From contig NC_045138.2 of NCBI RefSeq assembly GCF_008831285.2, positions 16,897,934 through 16,961,933 on the forward strand: a stretch of DNA of 64,000 nt, written 5' to 3'. The notes under the pieces were generated by a model. It had not been told where the DNA came from. It ran no database searches and worked only from the letters and a program-made list of their open reading frames with translations. The stretch's first letter is position 1; each line of letters opens with the position of its first letter. This document shows positions 46,965 through 60,085 of the stretch, piece after piece. The DNA comes from Nymphaea colorata (Eukaryota; Streptophyta; Magnoliopsida; Nymphaeales; Nymphaeaceae). Position numbers and translations under genes: made by a program.

Positions 46965-47320
46965 GAGAGAGCCGATAAAATGGGAATATATAACAAAATT
47001 TGGGGACAAGAGGTCCCCTAAATACAAAAACAATCCGCAAGAGAAAGAGAGAGAGAAAAACCGATAAAATAAGGATGCATAACAAAATTTGATGATAAGA
47101 AGCCTTCTACATACAAGAACAAACCTCCAAAGCAAAATATAAAGAACGAACTATACAAATCAGTAATACAATAAAACAAAATAAGAATAGGGATGCAGAG
47201 AGAGTGGCGATAGAGTCACCCAATAGCAAACGAAAAACAACACTGTAGTCGAATAACAAAGTGGATATTCTCTAGTAGCCACAGACTCTGACGATAAGAA
47301 GGTGCCCCTGAAGTTATGAG
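46965..47320 (-). mobile_element. LINE 3'-end fragment, same family as 12932-13244
   Basis: The - strand gives FRGTFLSSESV and a WVTLSP tail, matching FRGTFSSPDFV at 13200. Two tandem copies of the tail (CCGATAAAAT...ATAACAAAATTT) lie at 46971 and 47060. Confidence 0.55.
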
Positions 47321-47914
47321 AGAGAAAGAGAGATTTGAATAAGTGGGATAATGAGAGAACTCTACAAAAATTATGGTTTTGAGATTTAGTATATGAAAGT
47401 AGGTGGGATATTGGTCAACATATAGCATCCAACTTGGGTGGCTGCCAGGCTTAATCGATTCTCTCGTGTCCTTATCATGGTGGTTTTAGGGTCTTGTTTC
47501 TCCATCTTCTTTTCTCTTTCTCTTCTGAACCTTTAGCAACATTGAGAAAAAAGGTAAAATGAACATTCCAAATAAGTGGCCAAATGCACTCTCCTTATAA
47601 AGCAAATTCACCATCACCACAAGAATAATTCAAACATGTTGACCAGTGGCCCAATGGCACTTGCTCCAGTCACTTTCCAAACTTCAACATTATTTGATCT
47701 TCATTCCACAGTGGTGTCAGACTAGACTGTCAGTCACCAAACCTCATATGGATCCCAAAATAAAGGGGAAGTAAATCCTGCCAGATAATAAGTTTTTGTC
47801 TGATCTTCGGAGGTCTTAAGTCTGTAGGAGCCTCCTTTCTTAACCTAGTGGCTGGACATGATTGATAATACCGAGTCTTGATCCAACTTAGACCTCGAGA
47901 TAGCTAGATCTATT
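47321..47914. other. Intergenic, no gene seen
   Basis: No supportable open frame or repeat boundary. Confidence 0.5.
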
Positions 47915-48342
47915 AGGAATGTCAATGGATCGGATTTGAAATCAAATATACTCTTAAATGTATCTGTTTTTCTGGATATTTACATCATATACTAATTCAA
48001 ATACGAACAAAAAAAAGTTATATCTCAATTTGCATCTAAAAACTGATTTCACAATCCTAATCTGATCTGAATGTGAGTTTTTTTCATTCAAATCCGAATT
48101 TGAATCCCAATGTTGAACCGAATCTCGGCTGATTTTCAATATGTAAAAACATTAGACATAGAATATTTCTTTAAAACTAAATATGATCTGAATTCAATAT
48201 TTATGTATGTACACATTTCTATTCAAATGCGGATGAAATTTGAGTTTGGTCCAATTTCTCAATTTAATATTTTTTTTTTCATATCCAACTTTTTCAAAAC
48301 GGTTCCATGATATTCCATTCAAATGGGATATATTGACAGCCT
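47915..48342. mobile_element. MITE-like element with both GGATGTCAATATATC-type ends
   Basis: Left end AGGAATGTCAATGGATCGG; right end in reverse complement AGGCTGTCAATATATCCC. 428 bp, AT-rich, non-coding. It is the most complete copy of the family also seen at 2640, 3806 and 45660. No clear target duplication. Confidence 0.6.
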
Positions 48343-48809
48343 CAAATAATGTTTTTATGACCTAATCCAGGTCAAGTCATAGAATGGTACAGCCAATCCT
48401 CACGTGATTTCAAATATGTGCAGCTTGTAGAATTACGGTCGAAATAGATGCATGGGAACATAAATTTTCCTTTTAGTGTATTTGGTTTTGCACAAAATTC
48501 AGTCGCACTCAGAATTCAAGTTCCGGGAATTACTTGTTCCCACGTATGCAAAGAGCGTTCCGAAAACGCCCAGGGAACCCATCTGGACGGAAGGTGTTTG
48601 TAGGCTTGTTTCTAGAACTCACCGCAACGCCAAAAGCACAACCAGGAAACATTATTTTCCTTCCACATTTGCTTTTGTCAACGAGAGAAGAAACCGTTTC
48701 TGGAAAAAATAAGAAAAGTGATATGGATAATAAACGGAAATCATAGTCTTCCCGCACAATTTCATCGTTTCTCCCTCGCTCTCGCTCTCACCCTCGCTCT
48801 CTCTGATCG
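48343..48809. other. Probable upstream region and leader of the kinase gene
   Basis: A CT-rich stretch at 48770-48803 directly precedes the ATG at 48810. No clear TATA box was chosen. Confidence 0.4.
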
Positions 48810-51438
48810 ATGAATCCCCAAACGCTAAGATTTTCGACCTCCGACACCGCCATTCCGTTCGAGAAGCGCCTCCGGTTGTTCCCAAGTTCCCGATTTCACG
48901 TTTTTCCGGTTTTTTTATGTAGCGATGTCGCGAAATCTCCCCATTTCATACGCAGCAAGCATGGAGTGGCCGCGATCAGGAACTGCAAAGATCTCGTCTC
49001 CTCGGTATCGCGGAGGATCGACCCCATCTCCCAGAGAGAGGTGGGAGCTCCCCGCGTCGGAAAGACAGTTGACATCGCGACGCTAGGGAACCTCTGTGTC
49101 GATATCGTTCTTAGTGTGCCCAGTCTCCCTCCAACTTCCGCCGATGAGAAACGCGCCTACATGGAGCAGCTCTCTGCGTCCCGTCCCGACAAGGTAATTG
49201 ATCGACATACTTGTACGAGCTCTCTTTTTTCCTGTGAATCTGCCAGAATGTCTGCTTGTTCTCTCAGTTTTCATTTTCCTCTACTGTGGGCAGTCCGAGA
49301 ACTGGCAAGACTTAGGACGAATCGTTTGATCGTTTTGTTTAATCTTGTTTAGGAGAAAAGCAACCCTGGAACAAATAAGAGCAAGCTTGCAATGGATCGT
49401 GGTTATTGCTTTTGCAGATTTTCCGGTTCCTGAGTTTGCTTGCTAGTGCAGAGAATCTTGAATTCTATACTGGATGAGGAAAGTTTCGAATCCGTAGGGA
49501 TGAATGTGATTTTGGATTGATTGTCGCTTCTCTTATAACTCTGATGGTGTTTGATGAAATTTGGAGATTGGAGTGGTGATTGTGAACACGAAGGGGAAGT
49601 GTTTGTTTCGAGTCCCTGGAAATGTAGGAGAAATTTGTGTGCTTTGGGTATAACTGTCTTTCTCGATGCTTGTCTCTATACTCGTTGCATGTCTTCTTGT
49701 TTGTTGTATAAAGATTATATGAGGGTCTCCCCGTGTCTAATTTTCGTTGATGAAGCTGTTCCAAAATGGGTATCAATGTTTTAAACATTTCTTTGTGCTT
49801 AGTTCTTGTTATTTGCAGGGTATCAATGTTTTACATATTTCATTGTGCTTAGTTCTTGTTATTTGCGGAATTAGATGTTTCTTATTAGCCTATGCATAAG
49901 TACATGGTGTTTGCTTGATCTGCTTCCGCTCTTCATAGTGATGAAGGTGTTTTATGCCTCACTAACGTGTAGTTATTGTATGTAGAAATACTGGGAAGCG
50001 GGTGGCAATTGCAACTTGGCTATTGCCGCAGCACGAGTGGGGCTTAGGTGCCTGACGCTTGGTCTTGTGGGCGATGAAATTTATGGAAGGTTTCTTGTGG
50101 AGGTGCTCGGTGAAGAGGGTATCGGCATGGTGAAGATGAACGAAGATGCCGAAACTTCCGCCAGCAATGGAATATCATATGAAACACTTCGTTGCTGGGT
50201 TTTAGTGGATCCACTACAAAGGCATGGGTTTTGCAGGTAGGCTGGTTCCATTTTATTCACCTTCCTTCTGTATGTGTGGTCGTTATGCCTTGTACATGAT
50301 TTTTTAACTTTTGATTGGATTTTCTTTCATAAAAATAGGTCTGACTGGATCTCTTCTTTTTGGTAGCATTCATGATTTTAGTAAGGAACCTGCATTTGGT
50401 TGGTTGACAATGCTTTCTGGACAAGTGAAGAAGGCCATTGGACAGTCAAAAATTTTATTCTGCAATGGTTATGCCTATGATGAACTTTCTCCCGACTTAA
50501 TTCTTGCTGCACTTGAGTATGCAAGACATGTTGAGACGGCAGTGTTTTTTGATCCTGGTCCTCGAGGAAAGAAACTTTTCTGTGGTTCCCCTCAACAGCA
50601 GAGGGCACTTAAAATGTATCTAAAGATGAGTGATGTTCTTCTTTTAACTGCAGATGAGGTTTGTTACTTTTCTTTTTCACATGAATGTATACCATATTTC
50701 AACTCTTGTTTGACTATAGCTTAGAATCATAATAGAATAAGTGTTCTTTCTTCCAAATCCTGCATAATTTGCTTGCACATACCCTGTATTGTGCAGCCAA
50801 GAACAGAGATTTTTCCCTCAAAGATATTTGGTTATTACTCACAACAGATTCACATAGAATCACCATTGATTTCATCTCATAATGCCTTACCATTTCTACA
50901 CATATCCGTTGCAATTCCAAAATGGGCATGTTTCTATATGTTGGATGGCGACGTTAATTCCTCTTCTTATGTAGTTTGGGTAAAGAAGTACCTTTACATT
51001 TTATCTGATGGAACCTAGTACTAAAAGGAGATTATCTGCCGACGGCTTGATCTTTAATTTCATGAGCAAGTCTATTCATCAGGCTGATTATTGATAAAGG
51101 AATAAACATGGATCTTCGACCTTGAAAGAGACCTTCTTTCGGTATCAGAAAAAAAGTGAAAATTGACATAAAACGGAGGTAGACAAGCGGAGTAGTTTTG
51201 GATAGAAATAACCAGATAAATAGCTAACCCTGTTATATAACTTAGAGACACATCTTTTCCTACTTCCTAGTGAGATTACTGCAACTATGTAATTTTATAC
51301 ATTGGACCAAACCATTTGAAGAAGCAAAAAAGGAGGAAAAGAAGAGAAACTAGGCATTCTAGAAAGAAGGAAGTATAAAAAAAAGTAACCTTTCTTTGTG
51401 TTTTCATTTTTAAATCCCCTTATACATGGCAGGGTTGA

Positions 51439-51472
<34 letters not shown>

Positions 51473-52756
51473 ATTTTCAAGGACAATAATCCTTTACTTT
51501 TGGTTGCCATTAGTTGCAAAAATGTTGAACCTGCTTCTAAACATATTTGATCTTATGGCTTTACTTATTTAGCATTTTGGGAACTGGATCATGAATATCA
51601 GGTCAGTTTGGAGTCCTGGACTTATGTCTTGCATGGCGTGCCTTGATATCTAAAATTTGGCTATCAAGCTATATAGGATTGTTTTATTTCAAGGATTTTG
51701 ATCTTTGAGGCATTTCGCTTTACAGGTCAAGGCATTTGTATGTTTAAAATAAGCACAGTCAGGGATCTTTTCCTATGTGAATGATGAATATAAACATTTT
51801 CTCCTTCAAAATTGTCTTTCTTTGCCAGTCTTCTAATGTAACTTTGTTTTTTGTAAGATAGGATAAATCTTGCCCATTAATTTCATTTGTCATTTTTTCG
51901 GTATATGGCAAGGGTTCCCATATACTGTGCTGCTGTGTGCGTTTCGTTGTTGATGATTAACAGCTTCTTCTGATGCATTTTATCATTATTCATCATCATA
52001 TTCTAAATGGCTTCTCTTCCTACTGTTGGAGCCTAGTGGGGAGTGATGACAATTGCTTTCTCAGTATAAGCTATATATGCTTTCTCAGTATAACCTACGT
52101 ATGCTATGATCCACATTCAACACTTTAATTGACATGCATTAAATTCCAGGCCGAGTCTCTGACTGGTGCTACAAACCCAATAAGGGCAGGACAAGAATTG
52201 ATAAGAGAAAGCAGTCATACTAGATGGGTGATAATCAAAATGGGCTCCCGAGGATCTCTTTTGGTCACAAAGTCAAGTGTCTCCTATGCACCTGCTTTCA
52301 AGGTAACATTGGCATATGATTAATTTATTCAACCTCAACTATTTCAATAATTTTCTGATTATCTTTTGCCAGGTTGATGTTGTTGACACAGTTGGCTGTG
52401 GTGATAGTTTTACTGCTGCAGTTGCATTTGGCTTTCTACAGAACATCCCACCGATGAATACTCTTGTGCTTGCCAATGCAGTTGGTGGTGCAACTGCAAT
52501 GGGTTGTGGAGCTGGTAGGAATGTTGCTAGCTTGGAGAAGGTAATAGAATTATTGAAAGCCTCAGATCTTAATCTTGAAAACTTTTTGGGGGAAAAGTTG
52601 GTCGAAGACGATTTGGAGACAGACTTGGTTATACTCTCGAAGAGCATTCCAAATGGTGTTGGAGATAAGATTAAGTGCGTCTCTGTGGAGAAGGTTGTTT
52701 GTGATCTTATGCCAAGGCTCCAGATTAAGCAAAAAGGAGCAATGGCGCCATTGTGA
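48810..52756 (+). CDS. pfkB-family sugar/nucleoside kinase, five exons
   Basis: Exons 48810-49193, 49986-50236, 50367-50658, 52150-52302 and 52373-52756 join in frame to 487 aa. This ribokinase-fold enzyme transfers ATP phosphate to a sugar or nucleoside; the substrate cannot be read from sequence. Signatures: N-terminal pfkB motif around AGGNCNLAIAAARVGL (G134-G135), FFDPGPRG in exon 3, and the ATP/anion-hole motif DTVGCGDSFTAA with D371 as expected catalytic base. Exon 3 is taken from 50367 (TTTTTGGTAG|CATTC), because the AG at 50338 would hit a stop in the required phase; the join then reads RHGFCSIHDFSKEPAF. The first 60 residues are Ser/Arg/Phe-rich and could be a plastid transit peptide. 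Arabidopsis pfkB-like proteins such as At4g28706 are the nearest I recall. Confidence 0.9.
49768..49867. repeat. 50-bp tandem duplication in kinase intron 1
   Basis: GGGTATCAATGTTTTA at 49768 recurs at 49818. Each copy ends TTGTTATTTGC, so each brings an acceptor-like context. Confidence 0.8.
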
Positions 52757-55700
52757 TGAGAGGAGACTTACTTCTTCTTTGCTCAAGTAAGGAAAATGGT
52801 CAGTGGTGTAGTTTCATGTGATTTTGGTCGATCATGATGATAAGTCATCCTTTTCTGAATGGTCCAATATTGGGCTTCACATATTATTTTCCTTGACGAA
52901 GATGGGAAATTGCTCATTTTGTTGTTTTGCATCCCATAGTCAAGTGATTACATGCTTACTAAGCAAAAAGCTTCTGATGCCACTAGACGTGGCTGCACCT
53001 AGTCAATTAACATTTATTTAGAATACAGTAACAATACTCAGACTTGTATAAAATTATCCAAGTAGCATTTTTGTCAAGTTGTATTTTGGCTACGTTTTAG
53101 TCCATTGTAGGTGTGCCTTTAGCATTAAGGTTTTCTTGTGTATCGGGCATTTGAGTAGTTGCGATTTATCTACTCTTGAAAATTAACAAGATTGGATTGA
53201 CTATGTAGCGTAGGTGTGATATGTGTTGGCTGGCCCAGCTTTGATCATCAATCTTGTAGTCGTGGTGTTTTTATTAGAAACTTGATGTGTGACCTTTTGG
53301 TATTGTAAAAATCAAACGAGATTCTTCTATATGAATTATGATTTATCTATTTTTGAAAAGTAACAAGATTTTGCTAGTTGTGGAATGACTACCTAGCATT
53401 GTTGATACATGCTTAAGAACCAGATATGTGATGGGCCTGATGGCTGGCCCAGGTTCAATCATCGATCTTTTTATCTTGGTGATTTGTTAGAAACTTAATA
53501 TTTCATCTTTTGTTGTTTATCAAACAAGATTCTTCTTACATGAGCAGGTGGACATACGGAAACTAAAACCTTCTGATGGACTTTGTATTCACGCTTGATG
53601 GGATATACTGAATCGTTTGTAAGAGTTCTCCTTACATGACCAAGGCAGGTGCACTTCTCCCCTTTTCCCCCACCCCAGAGCAAAGGGGACGCCTGCTGTT
53701 AGGAAGAGATGATATTGCCTTGTCAAGGTAGACGATATTTGAACCTGTCTCCTAGAAGAGGTACGTGTGATGTCTCAGCAGCAGGCTAGAACCTCGTGGG
53801 GTTGTAACTTTGTTGCCTACATGCTGAGGAAACATGGTGCGTATTGCATATTCTGAGATCTCAAAATTATTGGTAAAAATCTGGGTATGAAAAACTAGGT
53901 ACCGTTTCACATGAAATTTTTTAAAGCAAAAGTCGTGAGTTATATATATATATGTGTGTGTGTGTGTGAGAGAGAGTGAGTGAACGATTGCTGGTTATCT
54001 AAAGTCACCAAGCCATCTGACCTAAAGCAGAAAAGGAGCAAAATGTGTAAACTAATCTGTTAACTTTTTTTTTTTTCTCTTTTAACCGTCTATTATGTTG
54101 AATCGGATGGTGTAGATTAGATGGCTGAGTGATCACCATTCAAATTTTTTATACTTGTTTTCCTCTAAAATCACTCAGAACCATTCAAATTTTCTATACT
54201 TATTTTCCTCTAAAATCACTCAGAAAAGTGCAGAAAACTCTTTAATTAAAGGTACATTTCTTTTTTATTAGTTGCTAAATGATCTTGAATGTAGCTGATG
54301 CAGATTGGTTCTCTGTATCCTTTGGTCCAAGGTGTATGGATCCTAATATTGACGGTACTGCTTGAAACAACTCCAAGTGGCTAAAGAACTGTCGAATGGT
54401 GCAGCGTAGCCAATTGAATAAAGATTAACATTGATATATGTTCTCAATCTTATTTTAATTTATATTTTTATTTTCCTGGAACCGATGTTTGAATAATTTT
54501 TCAGAACTAGACTCTTTTGGTGTGTCTCTCCAACTCGAGGAAGTGTACTTGTTTCTGCTTATGTAAAGCATGATGCTCGTGAGACTTGAACAATTGCTGT
54601 TATCTTGAGACGGTGCATCTCACGATGTACTTTCCAATCACAAACTTAAGGCGTCACGATGTACTTTTCAATCACAAACTTAAGGATGAGACGGTCTTTT
54701 GATATTGAGTTTTCATGTTTAATTTAGAAGCAGAAACTGCCTACCCTTTCTTTGGATCAAGTGTTGTTTTGGGATTTGGATAGACATATGGTACATCTAT
54801 CAATTAGAGTATTATACTACCACTTGTTTCTGTTCAGAAAAACTGACGACTGAGTTTTTATTGGCTCATCAGCCCAACTAGCTACCTTAATTCATCAGGT
54901 ATGTGCTTTTGAGATGAAATATCCAAATATGTTTTCAAAACAGTCGGTCCACTCATTAAGAACATGGGACTGGTTACATGTAACTCTCTTAATTCTCTAG
55001 GTATATTTGCTAATAAATTCATTCTGAAAAACACTTTTGGCCTGACAATTTAAATATTAATCTAGTGTGATATAATCAAATGACTACACATTATATATAT
55101 ATATATATATAATTCATTAAATTACGTAAATGGATGAAGTATGGAGACTGTGTTGAATGATTGTAAATCACGATCACGTTGATTGATCGTTAAGGTGGAG
55201 TATGCTTGAATTCGGTTATAGATACAGTCAGTTAAAAACGAAACTGCATCAATGCAGCATAGAATGGAGTTCGAATATAATTGGGTTTACAATTTTATTC
55301 AGACTAAAAATGTGCCCAAAATTGAATTTAGACTTGGATGGAGAACTGTAGGTTTCATGGGTTCCATTTATTACGACAGATTCCTCAAGTTAGTTATAGC
55401 TGAGATTCACCGAATAAATGAAACTTCAAAAAAAAATTACACCTTATGAGAAAGAGATGCACCTAAAGTACTAAGTTTGGGTGTGGATGCAGTTTTCACT
55501 GACATATTTATTTACACCTTGAGATATCAAAAGGCCTACAAACTACACCTACCAAATTTGAAAATTTATGTGCTCAGATGCCTAAGCACCACTTTCTTTA
55601 AAAGATTTACCTTAGTTCTTACACAGTCATCCACTTTGAAAGTTTTTCCCGATAATTTTCTTAGAAATGTTTACAAATTTTCATGTTTGAGGTGAATGTG

Positions 55701-57200
55701 AAAATTTTACTCAAGTGGAGTTGTTAAGTGAATTTAAGGTAGTGTCCGGATGCAAGGCCAAAAGTAACATGGAAAGAAAAAAAAGTGAAAAAAAAATTGA
55801 TTCTTCAAAGATTTTTTAGAAGAAAAAAGTTTCACCCAATTTAGATTTGAGACTTGTAAATTTTTCCAACCAATAAATTTGCTTGAAATTTACAATATAA
55901 GCCGAAAAAACATTTGATTCTTCAAAGGAGAGGCAAGGTTAAAAAAAAAAAATCAGAAAAAAAAGTTTCATTCGGAAAATAAAAGATTCCAACAACATCG
56001 CTTTGGAGTCCAAACCCGGTGCAACACATAAACCCGGTTCTTAAAACTCATTAAAGTTTTTTACTTTTTTCTGCATCTCAAATTTAAAATTTTTAAACAA
56101 AGATATATAAATAAAAATGTGCCTCAAAATAAAAAAATTAAGGACTTTTTGTAAAAAAAATAATTTTAAATTATTCTATCTTATAGACATCTATATTTTA
56201 GAAAAAATAAATGGCGAGTTTGGTTGAGGATCGTTTTTGATGAATGGTTAAAAGAAAAAAAAAAAAAACAAAGTGACGAGCATTTTCATCATATTATATT
56301 TGTTCATATTTTTTTATTTAAGTTTTTATGTCAACATTTCATCATGAACCCTCATGAGTGAGCTCACCCTTCACTCTCTCTTATATTTTAGTGAGTGAAA
56401 TAATGTTTCTAAAAAAAAATTACTAATAGAATCCCAATGTTTTGACATTTTCTTCTCAATTTATTTTGTTTTTGTTGGAGATAAACCCAGTTACCGATTC
56501 GGATTTGATAAAGCAATTCGGTTTTGATCACGAAACAGATTCGGATGCAGCCATGCATTTATTTTCACAATGGAATCTGAATCGGATAAAGTATCCGAGT
56601 CGATTGCCCATAAGTACGGGAACCAAATCCAGTTCTAGAAAAACAAGGTTCGAATTGGGGTCTGAACCGAAATCCGACACACAAAATCCAAAAAGAAATC
56701 GATTGAAGGCTGAGTTTCTACTCAAATCCGATCCGAACCATTACCACATTCGGTTTCAAGTTCATGAGATCGTATACGTAAAACACGGGGAACACTTTTA
56801 TAAACGCCATTTTTACCCTTCAAAATACGAAATTTCGAAAATAAAGTTTCGTCTCTCTTTCTCTATGCAGCTTGGAAGGTGTGAGGGCGAAAGTTTTATA
56901 TATATTTTTAATACCCTTTCTCCATTTCTCTCTCTTCCTCAGATCGCTCTCTCTCTCCTCTCCCCCTCTGGGTGGGTGTGGGGTTGAAGAGGAAAACCCT
57001 CGGCTGCCCCTGCAATTCTCGCCTTCCATCCGATGCCCTTTCCTCCTTTCTCTCTTTCCCCGCACGTCCTCTGAAGAGGGAAGAAAAGGAAAAAAAAAAC
57101 CCCAAAATTAGCGGGAAATTACTCAAGATTTGAGATCCTGCCATTCGTCTCCTTCCCTCCATCCTCCCTCTGCAAATCTTCGCCCGCCATCGCCTCCCCA
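52757..57200. other. Kinase 3' UTR and a long intergenic stretch with short tandem duplications
   Basis: 53161-53545 holds two diverged copies of a ~190-bp unit (TTGAAAATTAACAAGATT; GGCTGGCCCAG). 54136-54225 is a 45-bp unit twice. A 34-bp period unit (CACGATGTACTTTCCAATCA) lies at 54621 and 54655. TA/TG runs lie at 53942-53968. The rest is AT-rich. The 181-codon frame at 56442 is Ser/Lys-rich without a recognisable domain and looks chance. Confidence 0.55.
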
Positions 57201-57946
57201 CCTACTCCTCCTTCGCGCTACCCTCAGGGGCGGAAGGCCTTGTGTCCTGGTTCTTGTTCCTTGTTAGGGTTTTGGAGGAAGCGGTTCGGAGGAGGGAGGC
57301 TTTTAGTTTAGCTGTTTCGCTTTTGATTCTGGCGTTTTTAGAGAGAAGAGTTTGAATATTTGGTGGGGTTTGGGAGTGAGTCAGGAGGTTCGCCACTGGA
57401 GGAATTAGGCATTTCTTCAGGGTCCTGAGGACCCCTTCTGCTGCCTTCTTAAGAGGTACAGTATGAATTGCTTGGTTTTCTTCTTCCTTGCTTTTTTGGT
57501 TATGATTTCGGTTGAAATGCTGTGGTTTTGCTCAAGTGTGAAGTTTAGGAGTTCTTGTGGTTCTTCGGCTATCGTCGTTTTTTTTTTTTATCGTTCTGTG
57601 ATTGGTTTATGATACTGGAGTTTGTGGGCTGGTCTTTTGGTTGTTTGTTTGCCTTTTCTGAGCCTTTATGGTTTTCTCCTGATTCTCTTCCTGTTTGATT
57701 TTGTGTTTGTTTAGTGCTGGAAATCAGTGTGTATGTGGTGTTCGTCGGTTTGTTTTGCCTCTGCGGCTGAGAAACGGAAGCTTGAAAACTGTGATGGACG
57801 GTCTCTTGGTAGAGGAACTAGCTTTTCTGGCTATTCGTGGCTCTGCTATGAAGTTCATTAGATTGGGTAATTCTTGAAGGAAATTCGGAATCTGTGTGTT
57901 CTTTGTTTGTTGGTGAAGGGGAAGAAGGCGTTCGTTCTGTCTCTTA
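57201..57946 (+). promoter_or_regulatory. Leader of the MUSTANG gene with a probable 5' UTR intron
   Basis: AAGAG|GTACAG at about 57455 and TTTGTTTAG|TGCTG near 57712 fit a 5' UTR intron. The sequence around 56930-57200 is CT-rich and GC-richer than its surroundings, as expected near a transcription start. Confidence 0.5.
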
Positions 57947-60085
57947 ATGGCAAACCACGAATTGGCTCTTGGGCAGGCTCACAGCTTGGATCTGCGGCGA
58001 GCCCACACTCTAGGCCTTAGCCAAGCTCATGATTTGGCTCTGCGCCAGAGCCATGATCACAGCTTAGGCCTTGGGCACAGCCACAAGCATGAATTGGGTC
58101 TCAGCCAGAGCCATGCCCTCGCTCTTGCGGCACAGCCGCATGAACTAGATCTCTCGGACAACCATGGCCTTCATAGCCATGATCTTACCGTGGGAGAAAA
58201 CCATGAAGTGGCTATGGACCACAATCAAGACATGGGTGTCAATGTTGGTCAGGAGTTGGTCATTGTTTCTGAGCAGCAGCAGCCAGTTGTGACTAGTCAG
58301 GCACTTGTTACACCCATTCGTCAGAACCGAGCACTCGTTGCTGACCCAGATCATGAGCTGACAGTAGGGCAGGAGTTTCCAGATGTGAAGAGTTGCCGAA
58401 GAGCCTTGAGAGATACTGCTATAGCGTTGCATTTTGAGATTCAGACCGTGAAGTCAGACAAAACAAGATTCACAGCTAAATGTGCTACTGAAGGTTGCCC
58501 TTGGCGAATTCATGCTGCAAAGCTTCCTGGTGTTCCTACTTTTACAATAAGAACCATTCATGCCCAACATACTTGTGGAGGCATTACACACTTGGGGCAC
58601 CAGCAGGCTTCAGTTAGTTGGGTTGCCAGCTCCATGGAAGACCGTCTTCGAGAGAATCCAACTTATAAGCCAAAAGATATACTTGAAGACATTCATAGAA
58701 TGCATGGTATCACATTGACGTACAAGCAAGCATGGCGTGGAAAGGAGCGTATAATGGCTTCTCTTCGTGGTTCATTTGAGGAAGGGTATCGACTTCTACC
58801 ACAGTACTGTGACCAAATCAAGCGGACTAATCCTGGAAGTATTTCTTCAGTGTATGGTGCAGGTCCCGAGAACTGCTTTCAGCGCTTATTTATCTCATTT
58901 TTCGCTTCAATCTATGGTTTCATAAATGCTTGCCGTCCACTGCTTGGGCTCGACCGGACAGTGTTAAAGAGCAAATATCTTGGGACCTTGCTTCTTGCTA
59001 CAGGATTTGATGGTGACGGTGCATTGTTTCCATTGGCATTTGGAGTTGTTGATGAGGAGAATGATGAGAACTGGATGTGGTTTTTGTCTGAACTTCATAA
59101 TCTGCTTGAAATGAATACTGAAAACATGCCTAGGCTAACCATCTTGTCGGATCGGCAGAAAGGCATCGTGGATGGGGTTGAAGCAAACTTTCCCACTGCA
59201 TTTCATGGGTTCTGTATGCGTCACCTCAGCGAAAGCTTCCGCAAAGAGTTCAACAATCCAATGCTGGTGAATCTTCTGTGGGAGGCTGCTTATGCGCTCA
59301 CTGTAATTGAGTTTGAGGCCAAATTACTTGAAATAGAGGAAATATCTCAAGATGCAGCTTATTGGATCCGACGTGTTCCACCTCGGCTTTGGGCCACTGC
59401 TTATTTTGAAGGTACAAGGTTTGGACACCTAACAGCGAACCTCGTGGAATCCTTGAATACATGGGTTCATGAGGCATCTGGATTGCCAATTGTCCAGATG
59501 ATGGAATCTATACGTAGGCAACTAATGACATGGTTTAATGAGAGAAGAGAAACTAGCATGCAATGGAACTCTATCCTCGTGCCATCTGCTGAAAGGCGTG
59601 TTGCAGATGCAATTGAACAGGCACGCAATTATCAAGTTCTTCGTGCTAATGAGGCAGAATTTGAAGTTATATCTCATGAAGGAACCAATATTGTAGATAT
59701 CCGAAACCGTTGCTGTCTTTGTCGTGGCTGGCAGTTGTATGGTTTGCCTTGTTCACATGCTGTTGCAGCACTCATCTCTTGTAGGCAGAATGTTAATCGA
59801 TTTACTGAGAGTTGTTTCACTGTCACAAATTATCGCAAGACCTACTCTCAGACAATCCACCCTGTCCCTGATAAAACATTGTGGAAGGAGTTGTCTGAGC
59901 ATGCAGAAAATGGTGGAAATAAAATTGATGTTGTAATATCTCCACCAAAGTCTCTTCGGCCCCCAGGGCATCCAAGGAAGAAAAGAGTGCGTGTGGAGGA
60001 TCGTGGTCGTGTAAAGCGAGTTGTCCACTGTAGCCGCTGCAATCAGACAGGGCATTTTAGAACAACATGCACTACGCCTATATAA
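57947..60085 (+). CDS. MUG1-like: MUSTANG1-type domesticated Mutator-like transposase
   Basis: Single-exon, 712-aa protein of the MUSTANG family, former MULE transposases conserved as host genes across angiosperms and needed for normal growth and flowering in Arabidopsis. Order: N-terminal repeats of (A/S)H(D/E)L-type motifs (residues 1-100, typical of MUG1), MUDR-type zinc-binding DNA-binding domain (about 125-205, LTVGQEFPDVKSCRRALRDT, with KCATEGCPWRIHAA and HAQHTC), MULE transposase domain (about 310-430, GLDRTVLKSKYLGTLLLATG and TILSDRQKG), SWIM zinc finger (CCLCRGWQLYGLPCSHAV), basic stretch, and CX2CX4HX4C knuckle (CSRCNQTGHFRTTC) at the C-terminus. No flanking terminal inverted repeats are seen. 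Full family length. It acts in the nucleus, probably as a DNA-binding regulator. A truncated paralogue lies at 26297. Confidence 0.95.
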   Translation: MANHELALGQAHSLDLRRAHTLGLSQAHDLALRQSHDHSLGLGHSHKHELGLSQSHALALAAQPHELDLSDNHGLHSHDLTVGENHEVAMDHNQDMGVNVGQELVIVSEQQQPVVTSQALVTPIRQNRALVADPDHELTVGQEFPDVKSCRRALRDTAIALHFEIQTVKSDKTRFTAKCATEGCPWRIHAAKLPGVPTFTIRTIHAQHTCGGITHLGHQQASVSWVASSMEDRLRENPTYKPKDILEDIHRMHGITLTYKQAWRGKERIMASLRGSFEEGYRLLPQYCDQIKRTNPGSISSVYGAGPENCFQRLFISFFASIYGFINACRPLLGLDRTVLKSKYLGTLLLATGFDGDGALFPLAFGVVDEENDENWMWFLSELHNLLEMNTENMPRLTILSDRQKGIVDGVEANFPTAFHGFCMRHLSESFRKEFNNPMLVNLLWEAAYALTVIEFEAKLLEIEEISQDAAYWIRRVPPRLWATAYFEGTRFGHLTANLVESLNTWVHEASGLPIVQMMESIRRQLMTWFNERRETSMQWNSILVPSAERRVADAIEQARNYQVLRANEAEFEVISHEGTNIVDIRNRCCLCRGWQLYGLPCSHAVAALISCRQNVNRFTESCFTVTNYRKTYSQTIHPVPDKTLWKELSEHAENGGNKIDVVISPPKSLRPPGHPRKKRVRVEDRGRVKRVVHCSRCNQTGHFRTTCTTPI

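Noticed and set aside
48476-48757. Short genes upstream of the kinase
   Set aside because: Overlapping frames on both strands without homology, in the expected promoter region.
50339-50366. AG at 50338 as the acceptor of kinase exon 3
   Set aside because: In the phase set by exon 2 it reads into a stop; the next AG at 50366 restores the family sequence.
56442-56987. 181-codon frame before the MUSTANG leader
   Set aside because: Composition follows ATCCGAAT-type repeat words; no domain is visible and it ends in a CT-rich promoter-like stretch.
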